A stretch of 64,000 nucleotides of DNA. It comes from Colletotrichum lupini (Eukaryota > Ascomycota > Sordariomycetes > Glomerellales > Glomerellaceae). The notes beneath the pieces are model-generated. The model did not search any database, was not told where the DNA came from, and saw only the letters and a program-made list of their open reading frames with translations. Location: NCBI RefSeq assembly GCF_023278565.1, contig NC_064681.1, forward strand, positions 3,100,001 to 3,164,000. Direction: 5' to 3'. The translations under genes and the position numbers were made by a program. Below are positions 23,370-34,900 of this stretch, piece after piece; within the stretch, counting starts at the first letter, position 1, and every line of letters begins with the position of its first letter.

Positions 23370-26300
23370 AGTGAGTGTCCCTACCGCACCGCTTCGGCGC
23401 GGACTGTCAGCCTTTTCTTCCTTCCTCTTCCATAATTCTTGGTAGTCCGCCCCAAGACTGAGAACGAGGAAACCACGGGTCAATTCCTGGGCAGGTAATA
23501 GTCCGCACCTTCCACCGTTCTCTCTACACAGTACCTACCCCGTACCTTCTGCGTGATGTTAGGTTCTTGCCGCTGCCATGTACCGTCCCCCCGCCAAACA
23601 TTCGATACGTACACGCCAGACGCACGGTCTTCTCGGTTATATGCTTAGTCATTCTGGAGTAAACCACTCAGAATGGAGAAGACGGACTTGGAGCTTCGAC
23701 CAGCGGATCCCGAGGGGTCGGTGCCGAGATATCTCCACGCCTGGGTCCCACCGCGGAAACTTTATGATTTACCTTCCACTCACTGCTTCCACCTTATTGA
23801 CGGTCACGGCAGTCTTTTTTGCATGGTACGGCAATCGTAGACTGGAAACCGGCAGAAGTTTACCATCGAACAAGCAACTCTCTTTTGCTGCCAGCCACAC
23901 CACATGGCCGTAAGCCCTCACAACCATACACTCTCACAGCGTCTATGGTAAAGAACAGACCGCTGTTCTCTACAGACTACAAGCCTCTGAAAGGTGGTCT
24001 GATGAGGCGTCGACGGACCGCTCCTACGTCCATAATAAGAATTCAGGAATCAGGACAGCTCGCCATCACTCCAGGTAGGTAGTGGACTATCCTACCCGTA
24101 CGGAGTACATCCCACCCTGCGGTATGCCAACAAGGGGACGGTGCGTCTGACTCGGGTGGTTCGTTGAATCATTCATCGTTGATGACACCGCAGTAGCAGT
24201 CCCGTTCTCCCATTCTCTTTCTCCGCTTCTACACCATTCGATTGGGTTGGCACACGAGTGACGACGGTAGCCCACATGGTCACTGCCACAAGCCTAAGCT
24301 GGCGCAGGGAAACCCCGCGAGACCGATAACGAGCCCAGCCCACACTTCATGCCGCCTCGCCACGGCACCACGGCAGTTGTTGTGTCATGTCCTCCAAGCC
24401 TCCAACAGTTAACGACTCCAACAGTCAACGACTTTACTCTAGGTGCTGCGGTCAGTTCTGGCAAGAGGATACCCAACTGGCTATCTACTGCGTACGAAAC
24501 TACGAATACGCCTTTTCTGTACTACGATCTACTGCATACGGATGTAGTATGGATGCGGACGGCTCCTTGGCATCTGTAGTGTACTCGACACAGTACTCTG
24601 CATCACCTGTCTCAGTCCTTACACCGTTGACCTCTCCCATCAGTCTACATACATGAGTTGCCTTTAACGCTGGCCCATTCCGCGGCTGCCCGGTGCCTCG
24701 GGTTCCGTCGCAAGGAACTGACGCAGTCCATTTCAGGCCACGTCTTCATCAATGACAGCCACATTTGTTTCGGCCGAAGCCTCCGACGACCCAAGCTTCT
24801 GCTTAATGACACGGCGACTCGGCCTAACAATCTCAGATCACTCCGAGCGGCGCCAGGGCGCAGCGGTGATCCACGCGGGCCGTACCTCGATGCTTCTCGA
24901 ACACGTTTTCTCCAAAGCCTTCATCTCGGGAGTCGACGTATTGTGTTCGCGTAGGTATGATGATCATCAACGGCGAGGCGTTTTACTGTCAACTGGGATA
25001 CCTATCGGACTGGTAGAGAATCCAAAACCGAACACGAATACGCGGAATCTGTGTGCCTCAATAGGCCCGCTGTCTCAACCACCCACCACCCCAACTCTCC
25101 CGGCCGACCCTGTCTGCACACTGTCCGTGGAGTGGAGCCCAACAGTCGACGGCATCACGGTGCGCCGGGCCCGTCCCAAAGTCCGCTGCTTCCATGATGC
25201 CGGCCGGCGATAACATGAAGGAGAGAGAGATCGCCACTGTCTGCCTCAGCTTTTCCCTCTAGCCAGGGTGGTGAGCCACGCCGTCACTGCCGTAGTGAGA
25301 CCGGATCAGCATCCGAAACAATCACCGGACCTCTTTGCTAGCGATCCAGCAAAGGCACCGGGCCTAGATTACGGGACAGCTGGCCTCTCCGGGCGGTTGG
25401 GAGGGTTTCACCGCAGCTTCGGTCTCGGACCTTCACGCCAGTCCTGGCTCTCCACCACCGGCGGATACCCACTCTGATCCTACCTGGGCCGCTTCTTTGT
25501 CTGCAGGCGGCGCTCCACCCCCACGCCCATGTTTGCTGATGAAAATAGAAGTGAAATAAGGCTTTCAAGCGATTAGCATCATCGAATTGTGGCCAGAGCC
25601 AATGTCCTAGCGTTCGAGTGGTACTCGCGAGAATGGCAAGCGGTGCAGATTCAACCGAATAATGAGCCAACTTTGCCTCCTTAAAAGGGAGTCAGTCTCT
25701 GCGAACGACTTTGGACTGGCAGTACCATCGATTTCTTCGCCATGCCTCGTTTCTCATACAAGCGTGGCAGAGTTGAAACCCTCGACAAGTTGTCTTTCAA
25801 TCACCTGCTCTCACCGCGAGTGCCGAGCATTACCGTCCATTCTTTTCTTTTCTCACCTTCACCATGATCTCACCTTGGTTAGCCAGGCTGGGGCACCTAG
25901 CGTTGGTGATTAAACCCACGTATTGAATGCGATGCCATCACGCGGTCAGGGCCGACAGGGTCAACGGCGTCCTCGATGCCAGTCAACTTCATCAAATGGT
26001 CATGAATGGTCAGAAAAAACTATCACAGACGCTCTCAACCACTGGCTGCTTGCAGAAAAATGCAAGACGCCATTGCGACGGTTGCGAGATATGACAGCGT
26101 TAAGTCGAGAACTGTCGATCGACGGCATTCGATGCTGGCTCATTTGAAGCGTGAACTGGGATTGATGTATTCGGATATTTCCAGGCCACACGTGCAGCGG
26201 ACAATACCAGCGGCAACCATCCTGCATGTGCCGCAGCCTGCGGGCATCAGCATCGGGAAGCGAAATGGTTCTCGGGCAGCAAGTCTCGCCCATTCTAACT

Positions 26301-26810
26301 TCAGTTGCTGCCCGTTGGTCGTCAACACATTTCCACGGTAACATATTATGTATGGATATTTGGGCCGCCTGGCGTCGACGTGACACATCGCCCGTTTCTT
26401 TTGGTCGGCCAACGGAGTCAGAAAATGCCATCGGGGGCCGCACGGCAGCCCGCTGTTGCGTCTGCATGAGCATGAATATGACCGGATCAAACCCCAAGGA
26501 AGTCTGCACGTTCAAAGACGATGCGACGTTTTGCTAGGCGACAGACTGTGCTCATATTTGCGGACTGCTTTACAGGTTCACACGGACTTGACATACTAAT
26601 CATTTATCTCAGGGGTCAGGAGCAGCTGAAGATTAAAAGACCAGATTGTGATGCACGAACGGAGGTCTGGGTTTATCAAAGACTGTCGATTCTTATTCTA
26701 CAAAGTGCGAGCCAACCTCCTGATACTGCTTGGCCTCGTGGGCATGACAATGTTAAGAGTGTTGAGCTGGATGGGACCGTGACAATCAATGCCCGCCTAC
26801 CCGCATTCCC

Positions 26811-26828
26811 GCCGCCGCCGCCGCCGCC
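26811..26828. repeat. (GCC)6 trinucleotide repeat
   Basis: Six GCC units in the gene-free region. It opens a proline- or arginine-rich stretch in spurious reading frames. Confidence 0.9.
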
Positions 26829-27385
26829 TGCCTCACAGATTCACAGCTCGGCCAATGTTTCCGTCCCTGGGCCATTCCCAGCAAGCTTCAGCGCATCCAG
26901 GGGTTCAAGAGGAGTCGTCCGTTATTAAGCCCTCGAGTCGAGGCTTGGCCTTCCCCGTCTCAGGGACCCTTCAGCCTATCGTGCCTGTGTGCCTGGGACC
27001 TTTCAGCTATCGGACGGTGGACCAAGTGCCCCTCGTCGTCGAATGGTTTGTGGGAGAAGCTGATTGGGCGTGGCCCTTGCATAGATGCCCCCCTTGTCGC
27101 GTGGCCAGTGCTATGGAGAAAATTTGTGACGGACTGGCGATTTGGCCTGGCAGCGAAGGTTTCTGGGCTAAAGAAGCCACATCTCGGGTCACTTTGCTAG
27201 TGTCTGACAAGAAGATGGTGATTGGCGCCGACAGTTGGACTACGGCGAAGACGGTGATGTGCCAGTGGGCGAATCAAGCGAGGCACTATGGATGTGCATC
27301 TGAGAGAGGAACATCGACATCATCAATGGCCTACCTATCCACGGATCCAGGTTACAGCCGAGCAAGAGGGCCACGAGGGCCTTGC

Positions 27386-27403
27386 AGGTTCAGGTTCAGG
27401 TTC
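27386..27403. repeat. (AGGTTC)3 hexanucleotide repeat
   Basis: Three tandem AGGTTC units followed by AGG. Short minisatellite-like repeat, no known function. Confidence 0.85.
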
Positions 27404-28315
27404 AGGGACTGGCAGGGAGATGCCGAATGAGAGGTGCAGGTCTCAATTTGAAGAGGGACTCGAGAAGCCATTCGTGATCTCATAGCTCGCGGTGCCTTGG
27501 GCAGCGGATGGCTCAGGATCAGGGGAAGGAGGGGAAAGGCATGACATGGACCGGCACGAGACCCTGTTGACTTTCTTTTCTTCTGCTGGTCCTGTGAGAC
27601 TTGGGACTTGGAGAGAGAGGAGAGACAGGCGGGAGCAAGACAAGGCATTTGATGGCTTGTTGGATTGGTGAAGTTGCATCGGGTAGGTAAGACTTCGTCG
27701 TGGTCATGGCTGACGAGCATGAGAAAGAAAACATCATGACCTCAGAGGCTCTGAGAAGCGACAATACATAGTACATCTCTTACGCAGTGCTCCGTACTCC
27801 GTACCCAAAAAGTAGTCGGAGGGTACCTACGGAGTTCGGATGTGTGGGCGCTGTGTGTAATTGCGGCGAGCAAGGCACCCAGGCACTACCTTGCCTTATG
27901 CTTCTTTTCGCAACCCCTGGGCCCCTGGCCCCTGGTTATGCACAAGTACGGGAGCATGGTAAGGCATGGTACGGTAGGTATTCGGTGGTTTCCAACGGCC
28001 AATGGCGCCCTTTTCTTCTTCTTTTGCTTCTTCTGCTTCTTTTCTGGGCTGGCCTGGCGGGTTTATAGGCTCGGTGGCAGCAACCCAATGCAGCCATGGA
28101 CTCGTAGTCAAGCCATACAAACCCCAGCAGAAGAAAAGGGCTGTGTTGAACGTGGTATCCAGTGGCCAATGGGTCAGAATGTCATGTTCGTATGAGGAGG
28201 AGTCCTGGAAGAGAGGAAATGGAAGAGAGAGAGCAGCTTGGTACCAGGTTTTCGATTGGGGTCGATTCCCACTTGGTTGGTATTAACTGGCACTGACTGG
28301 GCAGACTGGCTAGTA

Positions 28316-28343
28316 GATTGATTGATTGATTGACTGATTGACT
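28316..28343. repeat. GATT/GACT tetranucleotide repeat
   Basis: Seven 4-nt units: four GATT, then GACT, GATT, GACT. An interrupted microsatellite about 560 bp upstream of the PAG1 start. Confidence 0.9.
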
Positions 28344-28483
28344 GGATGGGCATGTCCGACTTTCTCTTCTTGGGTTGCTTTATTGAACAAGATTATATTG
28401 GATTTGGATTGGGATTAGGATTGGAACAGGCTGGTCCTTTGCCTTGTCTTGCTGCTCGGCCTCCTTTCCCAATTACCTACCAT

Positions 28484-28494
28484 CCCCCCCCCCC
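28484..28494. repeat. 11-nt C homopolymer
   Basis: Eleven C on the plus strand, about 400 bp upstream of the PAG1 start codon. Confidence 0.9.
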
Positions 28495-28600
28495 AAAAGA
28501 GCCTCAAAGAGCCCTGCCTTCCCCAATCATCATGATGAACATGCTCTTTCATCATTCATTACCCACCGGTTTGAACTTGCCAGCACCACCATCATCAAAA

Positions 28601-28636
28601 TACTCCGTATACCCGACCTTCCTAGTATACGGAGTA
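28601..28636. repeat. Perfect 12-bp inverted repeat built from two TACTCCGTA motifs
   Basis: The left arm TACTCCGTATAC (28601-28612) and right arm GTATACGGAGTA (28625-28636) are exact reverse complements around a 12-nt spacer. The repeat lies about 265 bp upstream of the PAG1 start. It could be a dimeric protein-binding site, or fold as a hairpin if transcribed. No known fungal operator matches from memory. Confidence 0.9.
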
Positions 28637-28856
28637 ACCCCCAATCCTAATCCAATTGCCGGCTGTCCTATTCTGCCATTCTGGTCCGATTTCAATTTGA
28701 TCCGATCCTTTTTGTCTTCTTCCGCTGCCACGTTTATTTGATATTCTTCATCCGTCATCCTTCATCATCCACGCCACCCACCAGCTCACCACCACCCGAT
28801 CCAGTCCATCTTCGATACTTTGTGGCGGCCACCAGCGACGGTGCACAAACCTTCGA

Positions 28857-28903
28857 ATGCCGTAAGACCCCGGATCATGGGACTCGATCCGTCGCAACAA
28901 TGG
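28857..28903 (+). promoter_or_regulatory. Two upstream ATGs in the PAG1 leader
   Basis: An ATG at 28857 begins a two-codon frame (Met-Pro-stop). A second at 28877 begins a frame out of phase with PAG1. After splicing of intron 1 that frame would run 24 codons and stop at CAT-TAA inside exon 2, overlapping the main start at 28900. If the transcript starts upstream of these sites, they should lower PAG1 translation. Transcription start is unknown. Confidence 0.5.
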
Positions 28904-31900
28904 GTGAGTTTACACCTTTTTCCAATTGGGAATTCTCGCTATTATATCTATATGCTTGCCTTGGTCCTTTCCCCCCTTCCCATCCCCCCCCGCATAGCTG
29001 CGTCAAGTAAAGCCTTCATCCACATCACAACCGAAGCCAAGCATCTCGAGCTTTGAGCCTTGCTTGCTTGCATTGCTTGCATTGCTCCCCGGAGTTCCAT
29101 CCCACCCGCCCCTACCTAGTCTTTCACCCCTCGCTTGGCCCTCTATTTTGCCTTTGGTCTCATGCCACGCGGCGCCGCATCGCCTTACGTACGACGTGAC
29201 GGATACTCGCTCGCCGACGAACGCGCTTCCCTCGTCTTCTCTTTTCGTCTCGTTTCGTCCCGTCTCTATCTCTCTCCCTGGCCCGCCATGAGGTGAATAG
29301 GCAAGGTTACGGATTAGCTTGGTCTGGCCTGACCTTTTTTCTCGCCTCGTCTTCGTCTTTCTCGGCCCTCCTCCGACGGCTATCAAGGGTTGCTCATCGT
29401 CCCGTGCTACACCACCACCACCACCACCACCAACGCTATCACGTCCACCGGCAACACCACCTTACCTTGTTAGCAAACCACACGCGCGCTACCCATCCGC
29501 TACACACAAAGCCAGCTCGCACGCAACACACAGACATTGGGTCCGTAAACCCCCAGCCTCGCGCGGCTTCCCTCTCTCTGTGCGCTCTGCTCCCACCCAG
29601 GCCCAAGTCGAATCAGGTCGACGACCCTGTGAACTGTGGTGCGGCTCTCCTGGCTTCCGCTGGCCGTTGGCGTTAGGTTGCTTGTGCGGCTTTGCCCTGC
29701 GTTGCTCTTCGACCCTTGGGTTTTTAGCGTTGCGCCCTCCCTACCTAATCGCGGTCCCCAATCGTCCCTCTCCTGTCCCAAAGTGTATTCTCTTCGTCGC
29801 ATCTATTCTCCTTCTGGTCTGCACTGGGCTCCCCGTGTGTGCTAGACCACACATCTGTGCACCTTCAAAACGTCCAACGCATACAAACCTCCACCCCGTC
29901 TGCGTCCCTACGCGCAGTCTGCCGTTTCACAAGAGAGGGGAAAGCCTGTCACTAACAACAAGACGTCGTCTCGTCTAGCTCCGTCCCAGGCGACGCTGCC
30001 CGATCTTTTACAGGACCCGCCATTAAAGTTCTCTCCGCGATCCGTCACCACCCTCGACGAAGAAGACGAGGACGACGCCGATTGGGACCGAACCCTGCGA
30101 CCCGCCGCCCTCGAACCCCATCCTCATCCTCCGCTGCCTCGCTCCGTCACCCACTCCCGCGATTCCTCCTACGAAAAGCTCTCCTCACATCCGCTCCCTC
30201 CGATCTCCGGCTCCAACATCTCCCCTCGAACACATACCCACGCCCACGCTCACGCTCAGTCTCGGACAGCAGGAGGAGGAGGAGGCCTCGGAGGCGTTAT
30301 CGAACGACTCATTGATCCCAAGAGCGCATCATACGGTCACCATCGGCAGACCTCCATAGTTCACGGCATCCAACACTCTAGAAATGGAAGTCACGCCAGC
30401 TCGTCTTCGAGTCCTCTCAGCCCGCAGATAATTGCTGCTGCCGGCGCGGGTCTCACCCCAGAACGTCCTGATATGCACGCCGTTGGCCGTCTAGACCCGG
30501 ACGCGCCTCCGGGGTTGCGCCCAGGTACCGCCATGTCTGGCACCACCGTCAACTCCGGGCCCATTGTCCCCGAAAGAACATCTTCAGCTACCGACTTTTC
30601 CAATTCCTCCGTCGCGCAGAGAAAGGTGGAACGAATGCATAGCAAGACGAGGCGCGAACACGCACACCACCACTCCCATTCTTCCAAGCACCACAGGGAT
30701 GAGCAAAAGACTGTCGGAGAATACGCTTTGCATGTGCTCTTCACATCTGTAAGTTGTGAAGACCGCTTCCATCTCGCGCGGCAGAAGTGGAAAAAGAAAC
30801 AAAGACATATAATAATCCGTTTTCTAGTTTATCGCGCAAGCCGAGGAGAAACTCAATGACTGCATCACAGTTCCCTTTGAGCCCGAGCCGCAGGTCGAGC
30901 AGATCTGCGGCCCGGGGGTCGACCCATCCTTCGACCAGATTATTACCGCCTTGGGCCACATTGCCAGGCCGCGACCGAAACCCCTGATAGATTCCATGAT
31001 GCTGTGGAGGAAGAGCAAAAGCGACGCGGCCAACGAAGCCCGAAGTCAGTTGCAGCAATCAAGGGGCGCGGCACCAGGTCCCCTCCAACGCCGGAACACC
31101 GAGCCTCTGCAGCCTCTGCCCGGGGCCATGGACAATGGTCTGACCAGCCCGCAGACTTCATTGGCCGCTAAACAAGAATTCGTGGCACACGCCGAGCGTC
31201 GTTCTACCGTTTCCATCTATATACTCTGCCGGGTGCTTTTGGAGGTCATTAGTCAAACGAGTCTTCCTTTCTTGACTCTCGAGATGGAGGAGAAGCTGGA
31301 GGGCATCATCTTTGGCCAGCTAAAGATTGCTGACACAGACCAGCTCATGGTCAGCCCGCTGAAACTTGCCAATTGGAATCTCTTTTCGCAGCTCCTTGGC
31401 GTCATGAGCGACATCAACTTCAGGGGCGTCACGGAAAGGTTCCTTGGAGACCTTGAACGATCCCTCCAGGAACTGGTCGCCAAAAGTCCCACATCACCAG
31501 CAGGCCGCGATGCTGAGGGCAAGATTGAGCTAGTCCTAGGCGGGATGAAGCATCTCAAGGTCAACATGTCACACCCGGAGGCCTGGGAACACTCGTGCGA
31601 CTTCATGGTAGCCGTCGGGCGCCTGTTCCACCGCTCTCACGGCCAGCGAGTGAAAACAGCCTTTTGCCAGGTGCTTGAGACGCTTTTGCTCACTGTAGCC
31701 GCCAAAGCAACAAATCAAGACCTCGCGCATCCCAAATGGATCGAGGTTCTCGGTGCAATCGGTCCCCGCCTGGCGCAGATGTTCATCAAGCCTCGGCACT
31801 GGGGGTTCGCCTTTCCTCTGACAGCAACGCTGCTCTGCGTTTCTCCTCCCGACACATTTGTATCTCAATGGCTCCAGCTGATTCTCCCTCTCCAGCCGAA

Positions 31901-34900
31901 GCTCAAAGACCGTTTTACACGACCATTATGCCTTCAGGTGATTGCAAGGCTGCTGTGGACATATCTGTACCGAACCAACGATACCCTACCTAATACGAAC
32001 AGAAAGCTCGACGAGGTGATGAAGTTGGTTTTGCCACCAACTAAGCGCAGTCTCATCGCCTCCGACTCGGCTGTGACGGAGCCAGTGATCCAAATCATCA
32101 GAATCATCGGATACAAACAGCCCGAATACTGCTTTAAGCATGTCATCTTCCCATTGATCAATGCGGAATTATTTGTATCCAACAAAGACTTGAAGGTCGA
32201 ACAGCTTGATCCGGACCGCATGGTCATTGGAATCAGAGCGTTCCTTGCCATCATGTCTGACCTAGAAAAGGCCGATGAGGGCCGGCCGCCTTTCCCAAGC
32301 TCGTTCCCCCCACCACCTACGATTGAACGCGGGCCTGTCTCTCCCGTAATGGCCTCACCACACCACACCGCGTCCGCGGGGCCTATTTCGGCAACGCCTG
32401 GGGAGGGCGAGCAGCTCTCCCGCCCCGTCCGGACAAGTGCCCTTAGTGATATTGTCCGTGAATACTATCATAAGTTCTGCGAGATTCTCGGCAAGATCAC
32501 CATCATTTGCGACAACACTTTTGGAGGCCAAGCCGTGTTGGATGAGAAGTTTAGCAGTCCTGGCCCCAAGACACCGATTGCCGACACCTTCAACTTTTCA
32601 CGGCGGGATGACCATCAATCTCCTGCGGATCACAAACAGGCGTTTTACGAGCTTTTACATGTTGCCGTCCAAGCGTTGCCCCGTTGTCTTTCTGTCGATA
32701 TACCCTTTAACTCTTTGATCAACCTACTTTGCACGGGGACCGCCCACGTACAGTATAATATCGCTTTCTCGTCCGCTCAGTCGCTCAAGGCCATAGCCCG
32801 GCAGGCTCACGCGCAGCAAGTCACCATGGGCTTCGCTCGCTTCATCTTCAACTTTGACGACCGGTACTCAACCATGTCTGATGGCGGCATGCTCGGGCCA
32901 GGTCATATTGAGAGCACTCTGCGTTTATACGTTGAGCTGCTTCAAATTTGGATCGAGGAGATAAGACGAAAGACTCGAGATGCTTCTCTCGACCAACTCG
33001 AGGCGAGTGACAAACGCGGCGCAAAACTTGATCTCTCCGGCATCTGGGCAGAGGTTGACCAGGCAGAAGCACATGGCTTGTTCTTCCTCTGCTCGCAGTC
33101 TCGCAGGGTACGCTACTTTGCCATTACCGTCCTCCGGCTTATCAACGATTTCGACAAGGCGCTCCAGAACCAAGACAAGGATACCCTGAGAGTCATTGAC
33201 ATCTTGGAGAATGATTCGATGCAAGTAATGAACTTTAAGGATGAAGGCCTCTCCGTCGCTGAGAGGAGCAGGCTCCAGAGGGGCATGCAAAACAGTAACA
33301 TTCGAGGTGCCTTAGTGGAGTTGTGTACCAGTGATGTCTCGTATGACACGACTTTGTGGTTCAAGCTCTTCCCCAATCTCATCCGTATCGCGTACGAAAA
33401 GTGCCCCTTTACAGTCACCATTGGCCGGGACCTGATCTGCAACCGAATTCTGCAGATGTACAAAGCTATCGTGCTTTTGTCGGAGCCATCCAGGGGCTTG
33501 TACTACGGATCAGATCCCGGGAGCGCCCGCGTCGCCGGTAGGACACCGACAACGCAGCCGGAAATCCTCGTGGAACAATGGAAACTCTACTTGATATTCG
33601 CTTGTACGACTCTGGCCGATCCAGGAAGCGTCATGGCTGCCAACCCTCAAGCCGCACAGCATAGCCGAAAGACGTCCAAGCCTGGCTCTGCGGACAAGAT
33701 TGTCTCAGCCAGAGTCCTCTTCAAGTATCTCATACCCCTCTTGTCAGTTTCATCGGCATCGGTCAGGGACGCCGTGGTCCTCGCCATGGGCTCTATCAAC
33801 ATCCACATCTACCGCACACTCCTCGAAGAGCTGGCAGGACAAGTTTCACGTTGCAACGACGAAGCTCGCGCCCGCATTCATCAGCGTACCAACAGCAGTC
33901 CAAGACGCAACCGAAAGATGGATCTTCTGAGGACTGAGATTACCCATGTTTACAAGCTTACCTGCCATTTCCTCAAAATCGAAGACGTCTACAACGACCA
34001 GTGGGTTCTCACCAATCTCGTCACCTACACCAAGGACCTCAAGCTCTTCCTCATGGACGGCGAAGTTCAGATGGACTGGGAGTTTCAGAAACTCAGGCGG
34101 CATTACTGCGGCCTGACTGAGGAACTCTTCGAAGGAATCAACAGAACCAAGGATCCTTCTCGATGGATGACGTTTGAGTCCCGAAAGTCCGCGTTTTCTT
34201 TGATGGAGGATTGGTGCGGCTTCTCGCCAAATCAGACGCAAATCCGAGTCCGAGAAGATACTATGCGGCAATCCCTGATCGACCAACAGTCACTCGGCGA
34301 ACGAGGCACGGTCACAGCGGCCATGGAGATTGAGAAGCGCAACCTTCGTACGGCAGCTCTCAGTGCCATGGCTGCTCTCTGCGGCGGCCCGATGAGCATC
34401 ACCACCGAGAGTGGCGCCACGCTTTCATTCGATATTCGAAGAATGCTAGCTTGGATCGAGGCCATTTTCAACTCGGGAAGCGACCGGATGAACGTGATCG
34501 GCCGCCGAGCCTTGCAGAACTTGATCATCCACAACCAGGAATTGCCCTATCTCCTGGAACACTGCATAGCTCGATGTTACCTGTCCGACGTTTCCAAGGT
34601 ACAGGAGAGCTATTTCGCCGTTGTCACCAAGGTTTTGCTCGAGCACCTCGATTACACGTGCCCATTCTGGAAGCTGCTCGGGCTATGCCTGTTCACTCTC
34701 GGCAACGATGAAAGTGAAATCAGATCAAAGTCTGCCCGTCTGATGAGGTCTCTGGAGGAGAGGCAGCAGCCAGGACGCACTTCCAAGATCCAGGACTACG
34801 ACATTAGCATTTCCGACAAGACAAAGGCAGTCTACAAGCTTGCGCAGTTTGAAATCTCCAAACGACTTGCCAAACAGCATACCGAGCTGGCGTTCCATAT

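Larger units (their letters stand above)
21529..28899. other. 7.4-kb divergent intergenic region CPR / PAG1
   Basis: No supported protein gene lies between these divergent genes. The left 1.2 kb is the reductase promoter side and is CT-rich in its direction (about 21.9-22.6 kb). Exact copies of TACTCCGTA/TACGGAGTA sit at 22469, 24099, 27795, 28601 and 28628. AAGGTAAGG-type elements occur at 21826-21851, 22914-22925 and 23348-23369. Simple repeats are listed separately. Open frames of 100-210 codons exist but look random in composition and match nothing I know. The right 300 bp is the PAG1 leader, which contains two upstream ATGs. Confidence 0.55.

Noticed and set aside
24752..25213. A 153-codon plus-strand frame in the same region
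   Set aside because: No recognisable motif, no conserved-looking segment, no plausible spliced extension.
26789..27430. A 213-codon frame in the long CPR/PAG1 intergenic region
   Set aside because: Starts in a GCC repeat, has Arg-, Trp- and Cys-rich random-looking composition, ends in a short repeat, and resembles no family. Not supported without transcripts.
28400..28428. GGATT/GGATTAGG-rich stretch that briefly resembles telomeric repeats
   Set aside because: The units are irregular and do not form TTAGGG tandem repeats; ordinary low-complexity DNA is the simpler reading.
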